Under the pieces are notes generated by a model, which did no database searches, was not told where the DNA came from, and worked only from the letters and a program-made list of their open reading frames with translations. From Microtetraspora fusca (GTDB lineage Bacteria; Actinomycetota; Actinomycetes; Streptosporangiales; Streptosporangiaceae): DNA of 64,000 nt. The DNA is taken from the NCBI RefSeq assembly GCF_001570365.1, contig NZ_BBYK01000058.1, positions 62,001 through 126,000 on the forward strand, in the 5' to 3' direction. Of the stretch, positions 41,775-50,451 are shown piece after piece (position 1 is the stretch's first letter; each line of letters starts with the position of its first letter). Position numbers and translations under genes: made by a program.

Positions 41775-42702
41775 ATGACGATCACGGGGAACAGCACGCC
41801 GGCGGCCCAGGCCGCCGACCTCGCGCACGCCATGCTGACGGGTCCGGAGACACGTCTGGTCAGGAGGTCGCCACGATCCTCACCCATGAGCCGGATGCGG
41901 ATCTCGTGCGCCGCCGGGAGGCGTTCCGGCCAGTGTACGAGGCGATCGTGGCACGCGTCGGCCAGCCCACGCTGCTCGGCGGCACCGCCTACGGGCCGAG
42001 CGTCCGCTGGTGCACGCGGGAGCGGATCCTCCTGCTGTCGGGCGATCACCGGCACGCGGCACTGTCGGCTCATGAGGCCCATACCTTCGCCAAACAGGAA
42101 TGGTTCCCTTCGACACCACACCCCATAGCCGTCCGGACGGCACGCACGGCTTCGGGGACATGCCGTACACGTGGCAACTCGACCGTGGTGGCCCCGGCGT
42201 CGCACCCACATTCACCCACGACGGGAAGCCGATCGCCGAAACGTGGGAGCACGCCCAGAGCGCATTCGAGCTGATGCTCGCCTCATGGGCCGAGCAGATC
42301 CCGGTGCAGGCGCCGGGCGACTGGGTCGGCTTCAAACTGCGCGCCTCGCGCGACTGGCAGCGCGACATGATCATCTCCTACACCCACGGAGACCGGGGCC
42401 GCGAGTTCCGCGCCGCGGTCCCCGACCGGGACAGCCGTCAGACGCCGGAGCGGGCGGTCCAGATGCGCGAGCGCGGCTGGCGCATACTGGATCAGCATCA
42501 GTGGTGGCGCATCGAGTTGCCCGAGACGGATCCGCAGTCTCCCGCGGAGATCGCACGAGTGGTCATCGCGGACGTTCGGGCGCGTGGGGCAACGTGCCCA
42601 GACGAGCTGACCGCATGGGACATCAGCGCGGGTGATGACGGAGAGCTGTGGGCCCCGGGCCTCGGAGTGCTGACCCACCCCTCCCGAGGGGAGCACTACT
42701 GA
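41775..42702 (+). pseudogene. Hypothetical gene split over three frames
   Basis: Coding-like segments follow one another in three frames. ATG 41775 (MTITGNSTPAAQAADLAHAM) runs to about 41845; then SGQEVATILTHEPDADLVRR and AFRPVYEAIVARVG run to about 42097; then FDTTPHSRPDGTHGFGDMPY runs on to WELGVL-type C-terminal sequence and stop at 42702. The last part alone is an open 200-codon frame from 42100. I do not recognise the family. Two single-base changes would restore one protein of about 300 residues. Confidence 0.5.
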
Positions 42703-42905
42703 ACGCGCAGCAAGGCAGCAGTCGGCCGCGGACCGACCGCCACCTGAATCTGCCGACCTGCCGATAACCGGAGGCCGGGGACGCTGTCGGCGCAGGCCGG
42801 GCTGGGCCCGCCGGCCGAATTCTCCGGTTACGTGAAGTTCCTGTATCTTGTTGATCGTAAGGTGCAGCGCTCGTTCACGGGCGCGTCGGGACATTCGGTC
42901 GGCAC

Positions 42906-42927
42906 GACAGCCTCAGTACAGGCTGTC
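42906..42927. promoter_or_regulatory. Inverted repeat before the MFS relic
   Basis: GACAGCCT and AGGCTGTC, perfect 8-bp arms around cagtac, 31 bp upstream of the MFS relic's ATG. Could be a repressor site left from when the gene worked. Confidence 0.4.
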
Positions 42928-42957
42928 TGGACCTCTCAGTGGAGAGTGTGCCCCGCC

Positions 42958-43714
42958 ATGTCCACAACCTTCTCCCCACGCGCATGGGCGATCTTCTTAC
43001 TCGTGGTCGCCGCCGATGTGCTCGACCTGCTCAGCACCACGGTGACCAACGTGGCCGCCCCCACCGTCGTGCGGGACCTCGGCGCCTCCTGGTCACTGGC
43101 TCCTGGCTCGGCGCGAGCTACACGCTCCCGATGGGCTCCCTCGTGATCGTCGGCGGCCGCCTGGGAGACCGGTTCGGTTGCCGGCGACTGTTCCTCATCG
43201 GGTTGGCGGGATTCACCCTCTGCTCGCTCGCGGACGCCCTGGCCGGCTCACCGTTCGAACTTGTGGCCTCCCGTACCGGACAGGGGGTGTTCGGCGGCCT
43301 GCTCATCCCTCAGGGGTTCGTCCTGCTGATGCGGGTGATCCCTCGTGAGTCGATGGGCAGGGTGTTCGGCCTGTTCGGGCCCCTGATCGCGGTGTCGTCG
43401 CTCAGCGGCCCCGTGGTCGCCGGGCTGTTGATCGAGGCCGATCCGTTCGGCCTGTCCTGGCGCTCGGTGTTCCTCCTCAACGTCCTGTCCGGAGTCCTGA
43501 CGCTGGCGGCAGGGCTGCGGGTCATCCCGCCCTTCGGCGGCGATGGGTCGATCCGCATCCGGCCGGCCTCGTGTCGACGGTCTACCTGGCCACCGTCACG
43601 CCGAGCGTTCCGTCCAGCGGCGTTCTGCCCTGCCTGCTCCTCGCCCTGGGCATCACTGCGGCATGCGCGATGAGCATCCCGCTGCTTCCCCGCCGGGGAG
43701 CGCACGCCCACTGA
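42958..43714 (+). pseudogene. DHA2-type MFS transporter, decayed
   Basis: ATG 42958 starts SPRAWAIFLLVVAADVLDLL and NVAAPTVVRDLGASW. The frame shifts near 43100 to YTLPMGSLVIVGGRLGDRFG and RLFLIGLAGFTLCS, continuing through SVFLLNVLSGVLTLAAGLRV. It shifts again near 43560 to the natural C-terminus STVYLATVTPSVPSSGVLPC and stop at 43714. The middle helices (about 7-13) are deleted. No transport function can remain. Confidence 0.75.
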
Positions 43715-43775
43715 GCCTTCCACGCCCCCGGAAGGCATCCGCATCCATATCCGTACCAATCACAGGAGTATTTCC

Positions 43776-44612
43776 ATGATTCTCATCACCGGGGGCCGCG
43801 GCGCGGTCGCCACCCACCTGCTGGCCCTGCTGCTTCAGGCCGATCGCCCCGTACGCGTCGCCTCCAGCAATCCCGCAGAGCTGCAGGTCCCCGACGGCAT
43901 CACAGCCGTCACCTGTAATCTCAGGGATCCTGCCACCTTCCCGGCCGCTCTCTCCGGGGTCACCGAGGTCTTCCTGTACGCCGAGGCTTCGCACATCGCC
44001 GAGTTCATCGACGCTGCCGTCACGGCCGGTGTCGAGCACGTCGTCCTGCTGTCCTCCGCCAGCGTGCTGAATCCCGACGCGGCCGATGATCCGCTGGCCA
44101 AGTCCCATCTCGACGTCGAGACCGCACTGCTCACCTCACCGCTCACCACCACGATCCTGCGCCCCGGTTCCTTCGCCGGTAACGCGGCCGGCTGGGCCTG
44201 GCCCATCAAGGCCGGCCGCCCGGTGAGCCTGCCCTACCCGGGCTCCTACACCGACCCCATTCACGAACGGGACATCGCCGAAGTGGCCTTCACCGTGCTC
44301 ACCGACCCATGCCACCAGGGCCGGTGCCTCCACCTGACCGGCCCGGAAACCCTCACGTTCAGCGAACAGATCGAGCAACTCGCCGAGATCACCGGCCGGC
44401 CGATCACCATCGACCACGTCACCCCCGAGGAATGGAAGCAGGAAATGGCCGACTACATCCCCGGTCAGTACGCGGACGCCCTGCTCGACTACTGGCAGGC
44501 CCATGACGGCCGCCCCGCGTCCCTGACCGACACCGTCGAGCAGCTCACCGGCCATGCTCCCCGCACTTTCGCCACCTGGGTGCGCGACCACGCCACGGCC
44601 TTCATCGGGTAG
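43776..44612 (+). CDS. NmrA-like NAD(P)-binding protein
   Basis: A 278-residue atypical SDR. The nucleotide loop is MILITGGRGAVATHLLALLL (G-x-x-G-x-x-A form of NmrA-type proteins), then VEHVVLLSSASVLN and ILRPGSFAGNAAGWAW, with the C-terminal helix pair TPEEWKQEMADYIPG. Such proteins are NAD(P)H-quinone reductases or redox sensors. CAGGAG lies before ATG 43776. It follows the MFS relic and may once have been its operon partner. Confidence 0.9.
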   Translation: MILITGGRGAVATHLLALLLQADRPVRVASSNPAELQVPDGITAVTCNLRDPATFPAALSGVTEVFLYAEASHIAEFIDAAVTAGVEHVVLLSSASVLNPDAADDPLAKSHLDVETALLTSPLTTTILRPGSFAGNAAGWAWPIKAGRPVSLPYPGSYTDPIHERDIAEVAFTVLTDPCHQGRCLHLTGPETLTFSEQIEQLAEITGRPITIDHVTPEEWKQEMADYIPGQYADALLDYWQAHDGRPASLTDTVEQLTGHAPRTFATWVRDHATAFIG

Positions 44613-44726
44613 CACCCGAAAGCACACGACCGGGCACGTCCTCACGGGCGTGCCCACCCATCCAGCCGGTGTCGCCTGACGCGGAAATGGGGCCCGGCTG
44701 GTCAGTGGCCTCTACGCGGCGGGGTG

Positions 44727-45395
44727 TCAGGCCCCGCCGCGTCCGCTGGGGGCGTCGTAGACCAGGGTGTATCGCCAGAACAGGCGACGCCGGATCCGGG
44801 CGCCGGGCAGCTCCCGTGCGGCCGCGGCTCGGATCTCGGCCAGGGTCTCCCGGGGATCGGCGGTGGGCGCCGTCATGTGCGACGGCAGCGCGTCGGCGCG
44901 TACCGGGTGCTTGATCAGCCCCATGACCGGGTTGGCGACCATGGCAGGCAAGGCGGCGAGCACGTCGGCGGGGCCGGCCTCCCGGTAGCAGCCGACGACC
45001 ACGAGGCGTCCGCCCGCGGTGAGACAGCCGCGCAGTTCGCGCAAGGTGGGCACCAGCGGAAGGTGGTGCAGGACGGCGACGAGGGTGACGGCGTCCCAGC
45101 GCCGCTGCGGGTCGCGCCCGGCGAAGCCGGTTTGGACGATGGTGACCGCGGGGTCGTCGGCGAAGCGCTCCGCCGCGGCACGGGCGGTCGCGGGATCGGG
45201 TTCGAGCCCGGTGACGGTGACGGTGGCGGCGCGGCGGCGGAGCAGAGCGGCGAGGTTGCCCGTGCCGCACCCGACGTCGAGGACGTGGCGGGCCCCGGAC
45301 GCGGCCACCCGGTTCGCGACCCAGCGGCCGTAGTGGTCGTTGTGGCTCCACGGGTGCCGGCGGTTGAAACGATCGAGGTGGGACAGCAGCGCCAT
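44727..45395 (-). CDS. Class I SAM-dependent methyltransferase
   Basis: A 222-residue Methyltransf_11/25 protein. Motif I is HVLDVGCGTGNLAALLRRRA, the acidic loop VTGLEPDPATARAAAERF, then AVTLVAVLHHLPLVPTLREL and LTAGGRLVVVGCYRE. The early helix DRFNRRHPWSHNDHYGRWVA is common in the family and covers the substrate. Small-molecule target likely. I use ATG 45395; ATG 45416 is possible. Confidence 0.9.
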   Translation of the reverse strand: MALLSHLDRFNRRHPWSHNDHYGRWVANRVAASGARHVLDVGCGTGNLAALLRRRAATVTVTGLEPDPATARAAAERFADDPAVTIVQTGFAGRDPQRRWDAVTLVAVLHHLPLVPTLRELRGCLTAGGRLVVVGCYREAGPADVLAALPAMVANPVMGLIKHPVRADALPSHMTAPTADPRETLAEIRAAAARELPGARIRRRLFWRYTLVYDAPSGRGGA

Positions 45396-45683
45396 GACGG
45401 TCACCTTAGCGATCACCGTTCACGCTCGTTCTTGCTCGAGTTCGTCGGCAAGCAGGTGCCCGGCGACAGCGGTGGATCGGGTGGCGGTGCTGTGGGAGCC
45501 CCCAAGATCAATGAAAGGCGGAGTGCGGGTGTGAGTAGTTGGCGTACAGAGGCCGCACTATCTCACGTGAACGATGCCGCCCTTCAGTTCTCATAAATGA
45601 GCGTTTTCTGAAGAGGCTGTTGGGGTGCCGCACCGTTCGGCTTTTGCGGGCCGGTCACCCTGGGGCCTTTCCGGTGCGGCCTG

Positions 45684-46706
45684 TCACTCTCCCGCACGGA
45701 CGATCATCTTCCCCATGTTTTCACCCCGCAGCGCCCCCAGGAAAGCGGCGGCCATGTTCTCGAAACCGTCGACCACCGTTTCCTGTGGCACCAGTGCTCC
45801 GGAGCGTATATGCGGGACGGCGAAGTCCTCCAGGAGCGACTGGGCGTCATTGTGGTCACGGACCAGCACGCCTTCCAGGCGCAGGGACTTTCCGACCACG
45901 TCGAAGAGGTTGCGCGGGGCGGGCGGGGGTGTGTCGAGGGAGTGGTACTGGGCGATCGCCCCCACCCAGGCGATGCGGCCGAAGTCGCGCAGCGAGCCGA
46001 TGGCAGCCTCCAGGTGGTCACCGCCGACGTTCTCCACCGCCGCATCGAGACCGTCCGGGGCAGCCGAAGCGAGCAGGTCGGAGACGGGGCCGTCGTGGTA
46101 GTCGAAGGCCGCGTCGAAGCCCAGGTCCTCCACCAGCCGCTTGACCTTCACCGGTGATCCCACGCTGCCCACGATGCGACCTGCGCCCATCAGCCGGGAG
46201 AACTGGCCCACCGCCGTGCCGACGCCGCTCGCCGCGGCGGAGACGAAGAGGTCCTCCCCCGGCTGCAGCCGCAGGGTGCGAGTCAGAGCCACGTACGCGG
46301 TCAGGCCAGTGCCGCCCAGGACGGACAGGTAGGCGGTGAGGGGCACGCCGGCATAGCGCGGCAGCACCCGCACCGTCGAGGCCTCCACCAGCGCGTGGGT
46401 GCGCCAGCCCTTGCGGTGCAGGACGAGGTCGCCCGGGGCGAGGGACGGGGCGGCGGAGGTCAGGACGCGGCCGATGGTGCGGCCTTCGAGCGGTGCGTCC
46501 AGGTCCCACCAGCTCACGCCGCCAGGAAGGCCGGCCTGATCCATCAGTTCACGCATGTAGGGGTCAACGGACAACAGGATGTTCTCGACCAGGGCCGTGC
46601 CGGGCGACGGCGCGTCGAGTACGTGCTCGGTGAAGGCGAAGTCGGACAGGGACGGGAAACCGGAGGGGCGTGCAACCTGGTGCACGGCCTGTGCTGTGAT
46701 CGTCAT
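45684..46706 (-). CDS. NADP-dependent MDR oxidoreductase (prostaglandin/curcumin reductase-like)
   Basis: A 340-residue zinc-free medium-chain reductase of the leukotriene B4 12-hydroxydehydrogenase/CurA type. It shows ENILLSVDPYMRELMDQAG (the 'SxDPYMR' marker of the family), GTGLTAYVALTRTLRLQPGE, the nucleotide loop FVSAAASGVGTAVGQFSRLM (AxxGxxG) and DYHDGPVSDLLASAAP, VENVGGDHLEAAI. It reduces alpha,beta-unsaturated ketones with NADPH. It is divergent from a LysR regulator 81 bp away. Confidence 0.93.
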   Translation of the reverse strand: MTITAQAVHQVARPSGFPSLSDFAFTEHVLDAPSPGTALVENILLSVDPYMRELMDQAGLPGGVSWWDLDAPLEGRTIGRVLTSAAPSLAPGDLVLHRKGWRTHALVEASTVRVLPRYAGVPLTAYLSVLGGTGLTAYVALTRTLRLQPGEDLFVSAAASGVGTAVGQFSRLMGAGRIVGSVGSPVKVKRLVEDLGFDAAFDYHDGPVSDLLASAAPDGLDAAVENVGGDHLEAAIGSLRDFGRIAWVGAIAQYHSLDTPPPAPRNLFDVVGKSLRLEGVLVRDHNDAQSLLEDFAVPHIRSGALVPQETVVDGFENMAAAFLGALRGENMGKMIVRAGE

Positions 46707-46752
46707 GGTCACGACGCTACGGGGGACCCCCGGGCTCGGGCAGACCGTATTA

Positions 46753-46778
46753 TTCATGGCTCTACCGCTGAACATGAA
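46753..46778. promoter_or_regulatory. Likely LysR-type binding region
   Basis: TTCATG (46753-46758) and CATGAA (46773-46778) face each other across 14 bp, between divergent reductase and LysR starts. LysR regulators bind interrupted dyads of this size. Confidence 0.45.
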
Positions 46779-46786
46779 AGGCTCTC

Positions 46787-47704
46787 ATGGCAGAGCTCAC
46801 CCCCGCCGAGCTGCGCATCCTGGTGTCCGTGAGCGACGAGGGCGGCTTCACCGCGGCCGGGACCACTCTGGGCATGACCCAGTCCGCTGTCTCCCACGCC
46901 GTCCGCGGCATGGAGCGCAAGCTCGGTACGGTGCTCTTCGCCCGCGCCCGCACCGGCGCCACGCCCACCCCGGCCGGTGAGCGTGCTGCCGCGCACGCCC
47001 GCCGGATCCTGCGGCTGTACGAGGTGATGGTCGCCGAGGTCCGCGCCGACAACGCCACGGGCGCTGTGCTTTCCGGCCCGCTGCACGTGGCTGCCTTCCG
47101 CAGCGCGGCGCTCCACCTGCTCCCGGACGCCCTGGAGCGACTGGCCCGACGGCACCCTGGCCTGAGGCCGGAGGTCCGGGTGGTCCGGGACGTGGGCCCC
47201 GGGCCGGCCGGTGAAGTAGCTGATGGGCGCGCCGATCTGGCGATCGCGACGCTCGGCGGGTCTACCCCCATGCCGGCAGGATTGATCACGGGCGATCTGC
47301 TGGAGGAGGCATACGCCTTGGCCCATCCCAGCGGCCACACGGCTCCTCGCAGTCTGCCGCTCGTCGACTGGCAGGAGAACTGCTCCTCCTACACCGCCGC
47401 CTGGTGGTCCGCCCAGGACTGGCTGCCCCCCGCCACCATCACCGCCGAGGACGACGGAACGGTACTGGCTCTGGTCGCTCAGGGACGGGGCATGGCCGTC
47501 ATGCCCGAGCTCTCGCTGCGCGACGCACCCCCGTCCGTCGAGACCGTCGACCTCGGCCCCGACCGCCCCACCCGACGTATCGGCTACGCCACGACACCGG
47601 AGCTGGCCCGCACGGCAGGGGTCCGCGCGCTCATACGGGAATTGCGAGCGGGAAAGCCCAGTGCGCTCCCCGGGCGGACGCCCGGCCTGCACCGGGGACG
47701 GTGA
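46787..47704 (+). CDS. LysR-family transcriptional regulator
   Basis: A 305-residue LysR protein. N-terminal winged helix: LRILVSVSDEGGFTAAGTTL, then MTQSAVSHAVRGMERKLGTV and RTGATPTPAGERAA. The effector domain keeps the usual two lobes (LSGPLHVAAFRSAALHLLPD; ADLAIATLGG; VLALVAQGRGMAVMPEL). It should control the divergent MDR reductase, with the reductase substrate or product as inducer. Confidence 0.94.
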   Translation: MAELTPAELRILVSVSDEGGFTAAGTTLGMTQSAVSHAVRGMERKLGTVLFARARTGATPTPAGERAAAHARRILRLYEVMVAEVRADNATGAVLSGPLHVAAFRSAALHLLPDALERLARRHPGLRPEVRVVRDVGPGPAGEVADGRADLAIATLGGSTPMPAGLITGDLLEEAYALAHPSGHTAPRSLPLVDWQENCSSYTAAWWSAQDWLPPATITAEDDGTVLALVAQGRGMAVMPELSLRDAPPSVETVDLGPDRPTRRIGYATTPELARTAGVRALIRELRAGKPSALPGRTPGLHRGR

Positions 47705-47927
47705 ACGGCCCAGAGTGCGCCTGCCGTCAGTCTTCTTTTCCTCCTCTGCAGCGCCCGGGCCCCGGAAAGGGCGCAGTCCCTGGCCGGGGCCGCTGGCCTT
47801 GATGTTGCACAGGTAGCGGCACAGGAAGTGGAGTGGGGCCGGTCCCCGGTGAACGGACTCGGTCCTTGCGCACCCGGCGTGACCCATCCGGGGCGTCACC
47901 AAGAGCGGCCTTTGCCCGGGTGGAGCG

Positions 47928-49103
47928 TCACGCCGTAGGCCGGGGGGCCTGTCCGCCATCGCCGGCGGGCGCCTCGTCGTGGCGGTTCGCCCGGAACTCG
48001 GCCGCGACCGCGCGCTCGCGAAGCTGGGCCGACTCCGCCCTGGCCGCATCGAGCTGCGCCCGCATGTCCTGCAGGCGCGCCCGCTCCAGGGCCAGCTCGG
48101 CCTGGAGCCGCTCCCGCTCCGCCGCGTCCGAGCGCGCGCGCTCCGCGGCCGTGTCCAGCTCCTCGCGGGCGGCGCGGGTGTCGGCGGCGGCCTTCGCGGC
48201 CTCGGCCTGAGCCCGCGAGGTCTCCGCTACGGCGAGGGCACGGGCCGACTCGGCGGCCTCGGCCCGGTCCCGCTCCCCGTCCGCGCGGGTGACGGCCCGG
48301 TCGCGCTCCGCCTCCGCGGCCTGGGCCCGCGCGATGGCGGCGGCGGTCGCCTGCTCGGCCTCCCGATGCGCCCGGCGCGCCATCTCCGCCTCTGTTTTCG
48401 CGGTCTCGGCGTCGGCGCGGGCCCGCTCGCTCTCCTGCCGTGCCTGTACGGCGTCCGCCTGGGCCTGCTGTACCTCGGCGGTGGCGCGCTCGGTGTGCTC
48501 CGCGAGCTCATGTAGCGCCTTGTCCCGGGCGGTCTCGGCGAGGTCGGCGCGCTTGCGGGCGTCCTCGACCGCCTGCTTGGCCATCCGTTCGGTCGTCGCG
48601 GCCTCACGCAGCGCGGCGAGCGCCTGCTCCCTTGCGGTCTCGGCGTCGGCGAACGCCGTGTCACGCTCCCCGTGCGCCTCCTCGGTCTGGCGGCGGGCCT
48701 CCTCCGCCTCCCGCTTCGCCTCCTCGGTCGCCTCGCGGGCCAGCCGTACCTGCTCGAACGCCTGCTCCCGCTCGGTGCGGGCGATGGCGACGCGGGTGTG
48801 CGCCTCGGCCTGTACCGCGCTCAGCCGCGCCTCCACTCCGGCGGGGCTCAACTCGTCGGCCAGGACGTGCGCGAGCGGAGCGATCGCCGCGGCCAGCCCC
48901 TTCTCCATCCGCTCGTAGAGGTCCTCGGCGCGGGCGAGCGCGCCTTCGAGCCCCGGCGTCGCCCGGCGCAGCTCGCGCTCGCGCTTGGCCGCGACCTGGC
49001 AGTCGCCCTCCGGGCAGTACTCGCGGGGTCTCCCCCGCCCCGGCCGTTGCTCGACGGGCATGCCGCAGTGCTTGCACGGCGTCGCCGCCGGAGAGGTCGT
49101 CAT
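47928..49103 (-). CDS. Zinc-ribbon plus long coiled-coil protein
   Basis: A 391-residue protein. Near the N-terminus, CKHCGMPVEQRPGRGRPREY and then CPEGDC form a C-x2-C ... C-x4-C zinc-ribbon-like unit. From about residue 50 on, the chain is almost wholly Ala/Glu/Arg-rich heptads (for example EEAKREAEEARRQTEEAHGE; RAEAAESARALAVAETSRAQ), a coiled coil of some 320 residues. The layout recalls KfrA-type plasmid proteins, where a DNA-binding head carries a long coiled coil, but the head differs. It may bind the CTGGA repeats just upstream. Start at ATG 49103 (or TTG 49121). Confidence 0.8.
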   Translation of the reverse strand: MTTSPAATPCKHCGMPVEQRPGRGRPREYCPEGDCQVAAKRERELRRATPGLEGALARAEDLYERMEKGLAAAIAPLAHVLADELSPAGVEARLSAVQAEAHTRVAIARTEREQAFEQVRLAREATEEAKREAEEARRQTEEAHGERDTAFADAETAREQALAALREAATTERMAKQAVEDARKRADLAETARDKALHELAEHTERATAEVQQAQADAVQARQESERARADAETAKTEAEMARRAHREAEQATAAAIARAQAAEAERDRAVTRADGERDRAEAAESARALAVAETSRAQAEAAKAAADTRAAREELDTAAERARSDAAERERLQAELALERARLQDMRAQLDAARAESAQLRERAVAAEFRANRHDEAPAGDGGQAPRPTA

Positions 49104-49121
49104 GGTCGCCAACTCTAGCAA

Positions 49122-49154
49122 TTTCTGGATTTCTGGAAACTGGAAAACAGAAAA
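49122..49154. repeat. Iterated TTTCTGGA/CTGGAAA repeats upstream of the coiled-coil gene
   Basis: Three copies of CTGGA, spaced 8-9 bp (TTTCTGGAt, TTCTGGAaa, CTGGAaaa), lie immediately upstream of the start. They also form the inverted pair TTTCTG/CAGAAA. The tract is AT-rich for this genome. Its position suits an autoregulatory operator. Confidence 0.5.
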
Positions 49155-49408
49155 GGCGAGATCTTGTGTGAGAGGATGTGTCGATCACTTGGGAGAATGT
49201 CAATTCCCGCAAGTAACCGCGAATCCGCACGATGGCGGACGTCGCGAAGCCGGTGATGTCCTGTCTCACGAGACCTGGCGTACGTCTCAGAGAGTTGGCA
49301 GCCGCACGGTCACACGCCAACTCGTTTGTGAAGCGCTCCGGCTTCGGCGGAGGCAGAAGGCGCCCGACCGGGCACCACCAGCGATGAATCGGCCGAGTTG
49401 GAGCGTCT
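49155..49408. other. Gap with an inverted repeat
   Basis: AGTTGGC and GCCAACT face each other across 16 bp near 49295-49325. No gene recognised. Confidence 0.35.
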
Positions 49409-49640
49409 GTGGTGGGAGAACGCCGCCAGCGGCAGAGCGCGGCCATCACCGCGCACCTGGTCGCCGCCGCCCCGCTCGGAGAAGAGGCCCGTTCCGCCCT
49501 GCCCCAGCTCACCGCGGTGCTCACCGAGCTGCCCCGCAGGCTGGAGGAGGCCGAGAGCGGCGCGCCGGCCCAGATCGAGGCCGCCGAACAGGAGGCCGCC
49601 GACGCCCGCGTCGACGCCGACTCTGACCTCCGCGACCAAG
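49409..49640 (+). pseudogene. Coiled-coil scrap
   Basis: A frame from GTG 49409 (RQRQSAAITAHLVAAAPLGE ... EESGAP-type Ala/Glu-rich stretch, AEQEAADARVDADSD) reads as part of a helical protein. It ends where the PatB aminotransferase fragment begins in another frame. Probably the tail or head of a lost coiled-coil gene related in style to the 47.9-49.1 kb protein. Confidence 0.35.
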
Positions 49641-50084
49641 GCGTTCAACGTGCCGGGGGTACGCTGCGCCGTCGCGCACATCGGCGCGGCCGACGTGCGC
49701 GTGGCCCTTTCGGGCCCGACCTATCTGTACGGCGAGCCCAACACCTTCGGCGTGGCCGCCACCTTGGCGGCCTGGCGGGACGGTGACTCCTGGCTGTCAC
49801 AGCTGCGGCCGGTCCTGGACCGGAACGCCGCGCTGGTGCATGAGGGGCTGCCGCGGGGCATCGGATACCGCGTCCCGGAGGCCGGCTTTCTCGCCTGGCT
49901 GGACTGCCGCGCCCTCGATCTCCCCACCGACCCGCACACATTCTTTCTGGAGAAAGCCCGTGTCCTGCTGAATGACGGCCAGACCTTCGGGCCCGGCGGC
50001 GAGGGCTTCGTCAGGCTCAACTTCGGTACGTCACCGGACCTCCTGCGGGACATCCTGGGCCGTATGCGCGAGGCCGTGGGCTGA
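49623..50084 (+). pseudogene. C-terminal part of a PatB/MalY-type aminotransferase
   Basis: The frame starts at the PLP-lysine segment (TSATKAFNVPGVRCAVAHIG) and runs through GVAATLAAWRDGDSWLSQLR, YRVPEAGFLAWLDCRALDLP and FGPGGEGFVRLNFGTSPDLL to a normal stop. This is the last ~150 residues of a fold-type I cystathionine beta-lyase/aminotransferase. The N-terminal ~230 residues are missing, so it is inactive. Confidence 0.75.
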
Positions 50085-50126
50085 TCGCGCCCTCCGGGCG
50101 AGCCGGCCGCGAGAGCTACTTGTCAC

Positions 50127-50451
50127 TTCCTGGCCGTGCCCGCGCTTATCGCCGTAGCCGGACCGGCCGGATCGGCGTCCGCAGGCGCCTCGTCACGGTT
50201 CCTCGCGGATGACGCCTTTCGACAGGAGTGCCTCACGGCGCACAACACCTATCGCGCGGCACGGGGTACCCGCGCTGCAAACTGAGCCGGAGGGCGTCGA
50301 AGCGGCCAAGAAATCCGCTGCCTATTACCCCCAAAAGGGAACCATCGACCACAGCTCGCCAATTGCCCCGGCGCAGGCCGCCGCGCGGGTCGCCGAAGCC
50401 GAGTGGGGACTGCCCACGGGCGGCCCCGCACCAGCCGGATACGTCGACTAG
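50127..50451 (+). pseudogene. Decayed secreted CAP-domain (SCP/PR1-like) gene
   Basis: A signal-peptide-like piece (VPALIAVAGPAGSASAGA) leads to FRQECLTAHNTYRA, the first helix of CAP domains. A slip in the GCGCG run near 50258 moves the frame to ARHGVPALQTEPEGVEAAKK, the natural continuation. The catalytic-like His/Glu core is not found afterwards; the frame ends at 50451 in unrelated sequence (AARVAEAEWGLPTGG). Confidence 0.5.

Noticed and set aside
45625-45690. GCCGCACCG / CGGTGCGGC inverted pair after the MDR reductase gene
   Set aside because: The loop of about 45 nt is too long for a convincing terminator; kept only as a note.
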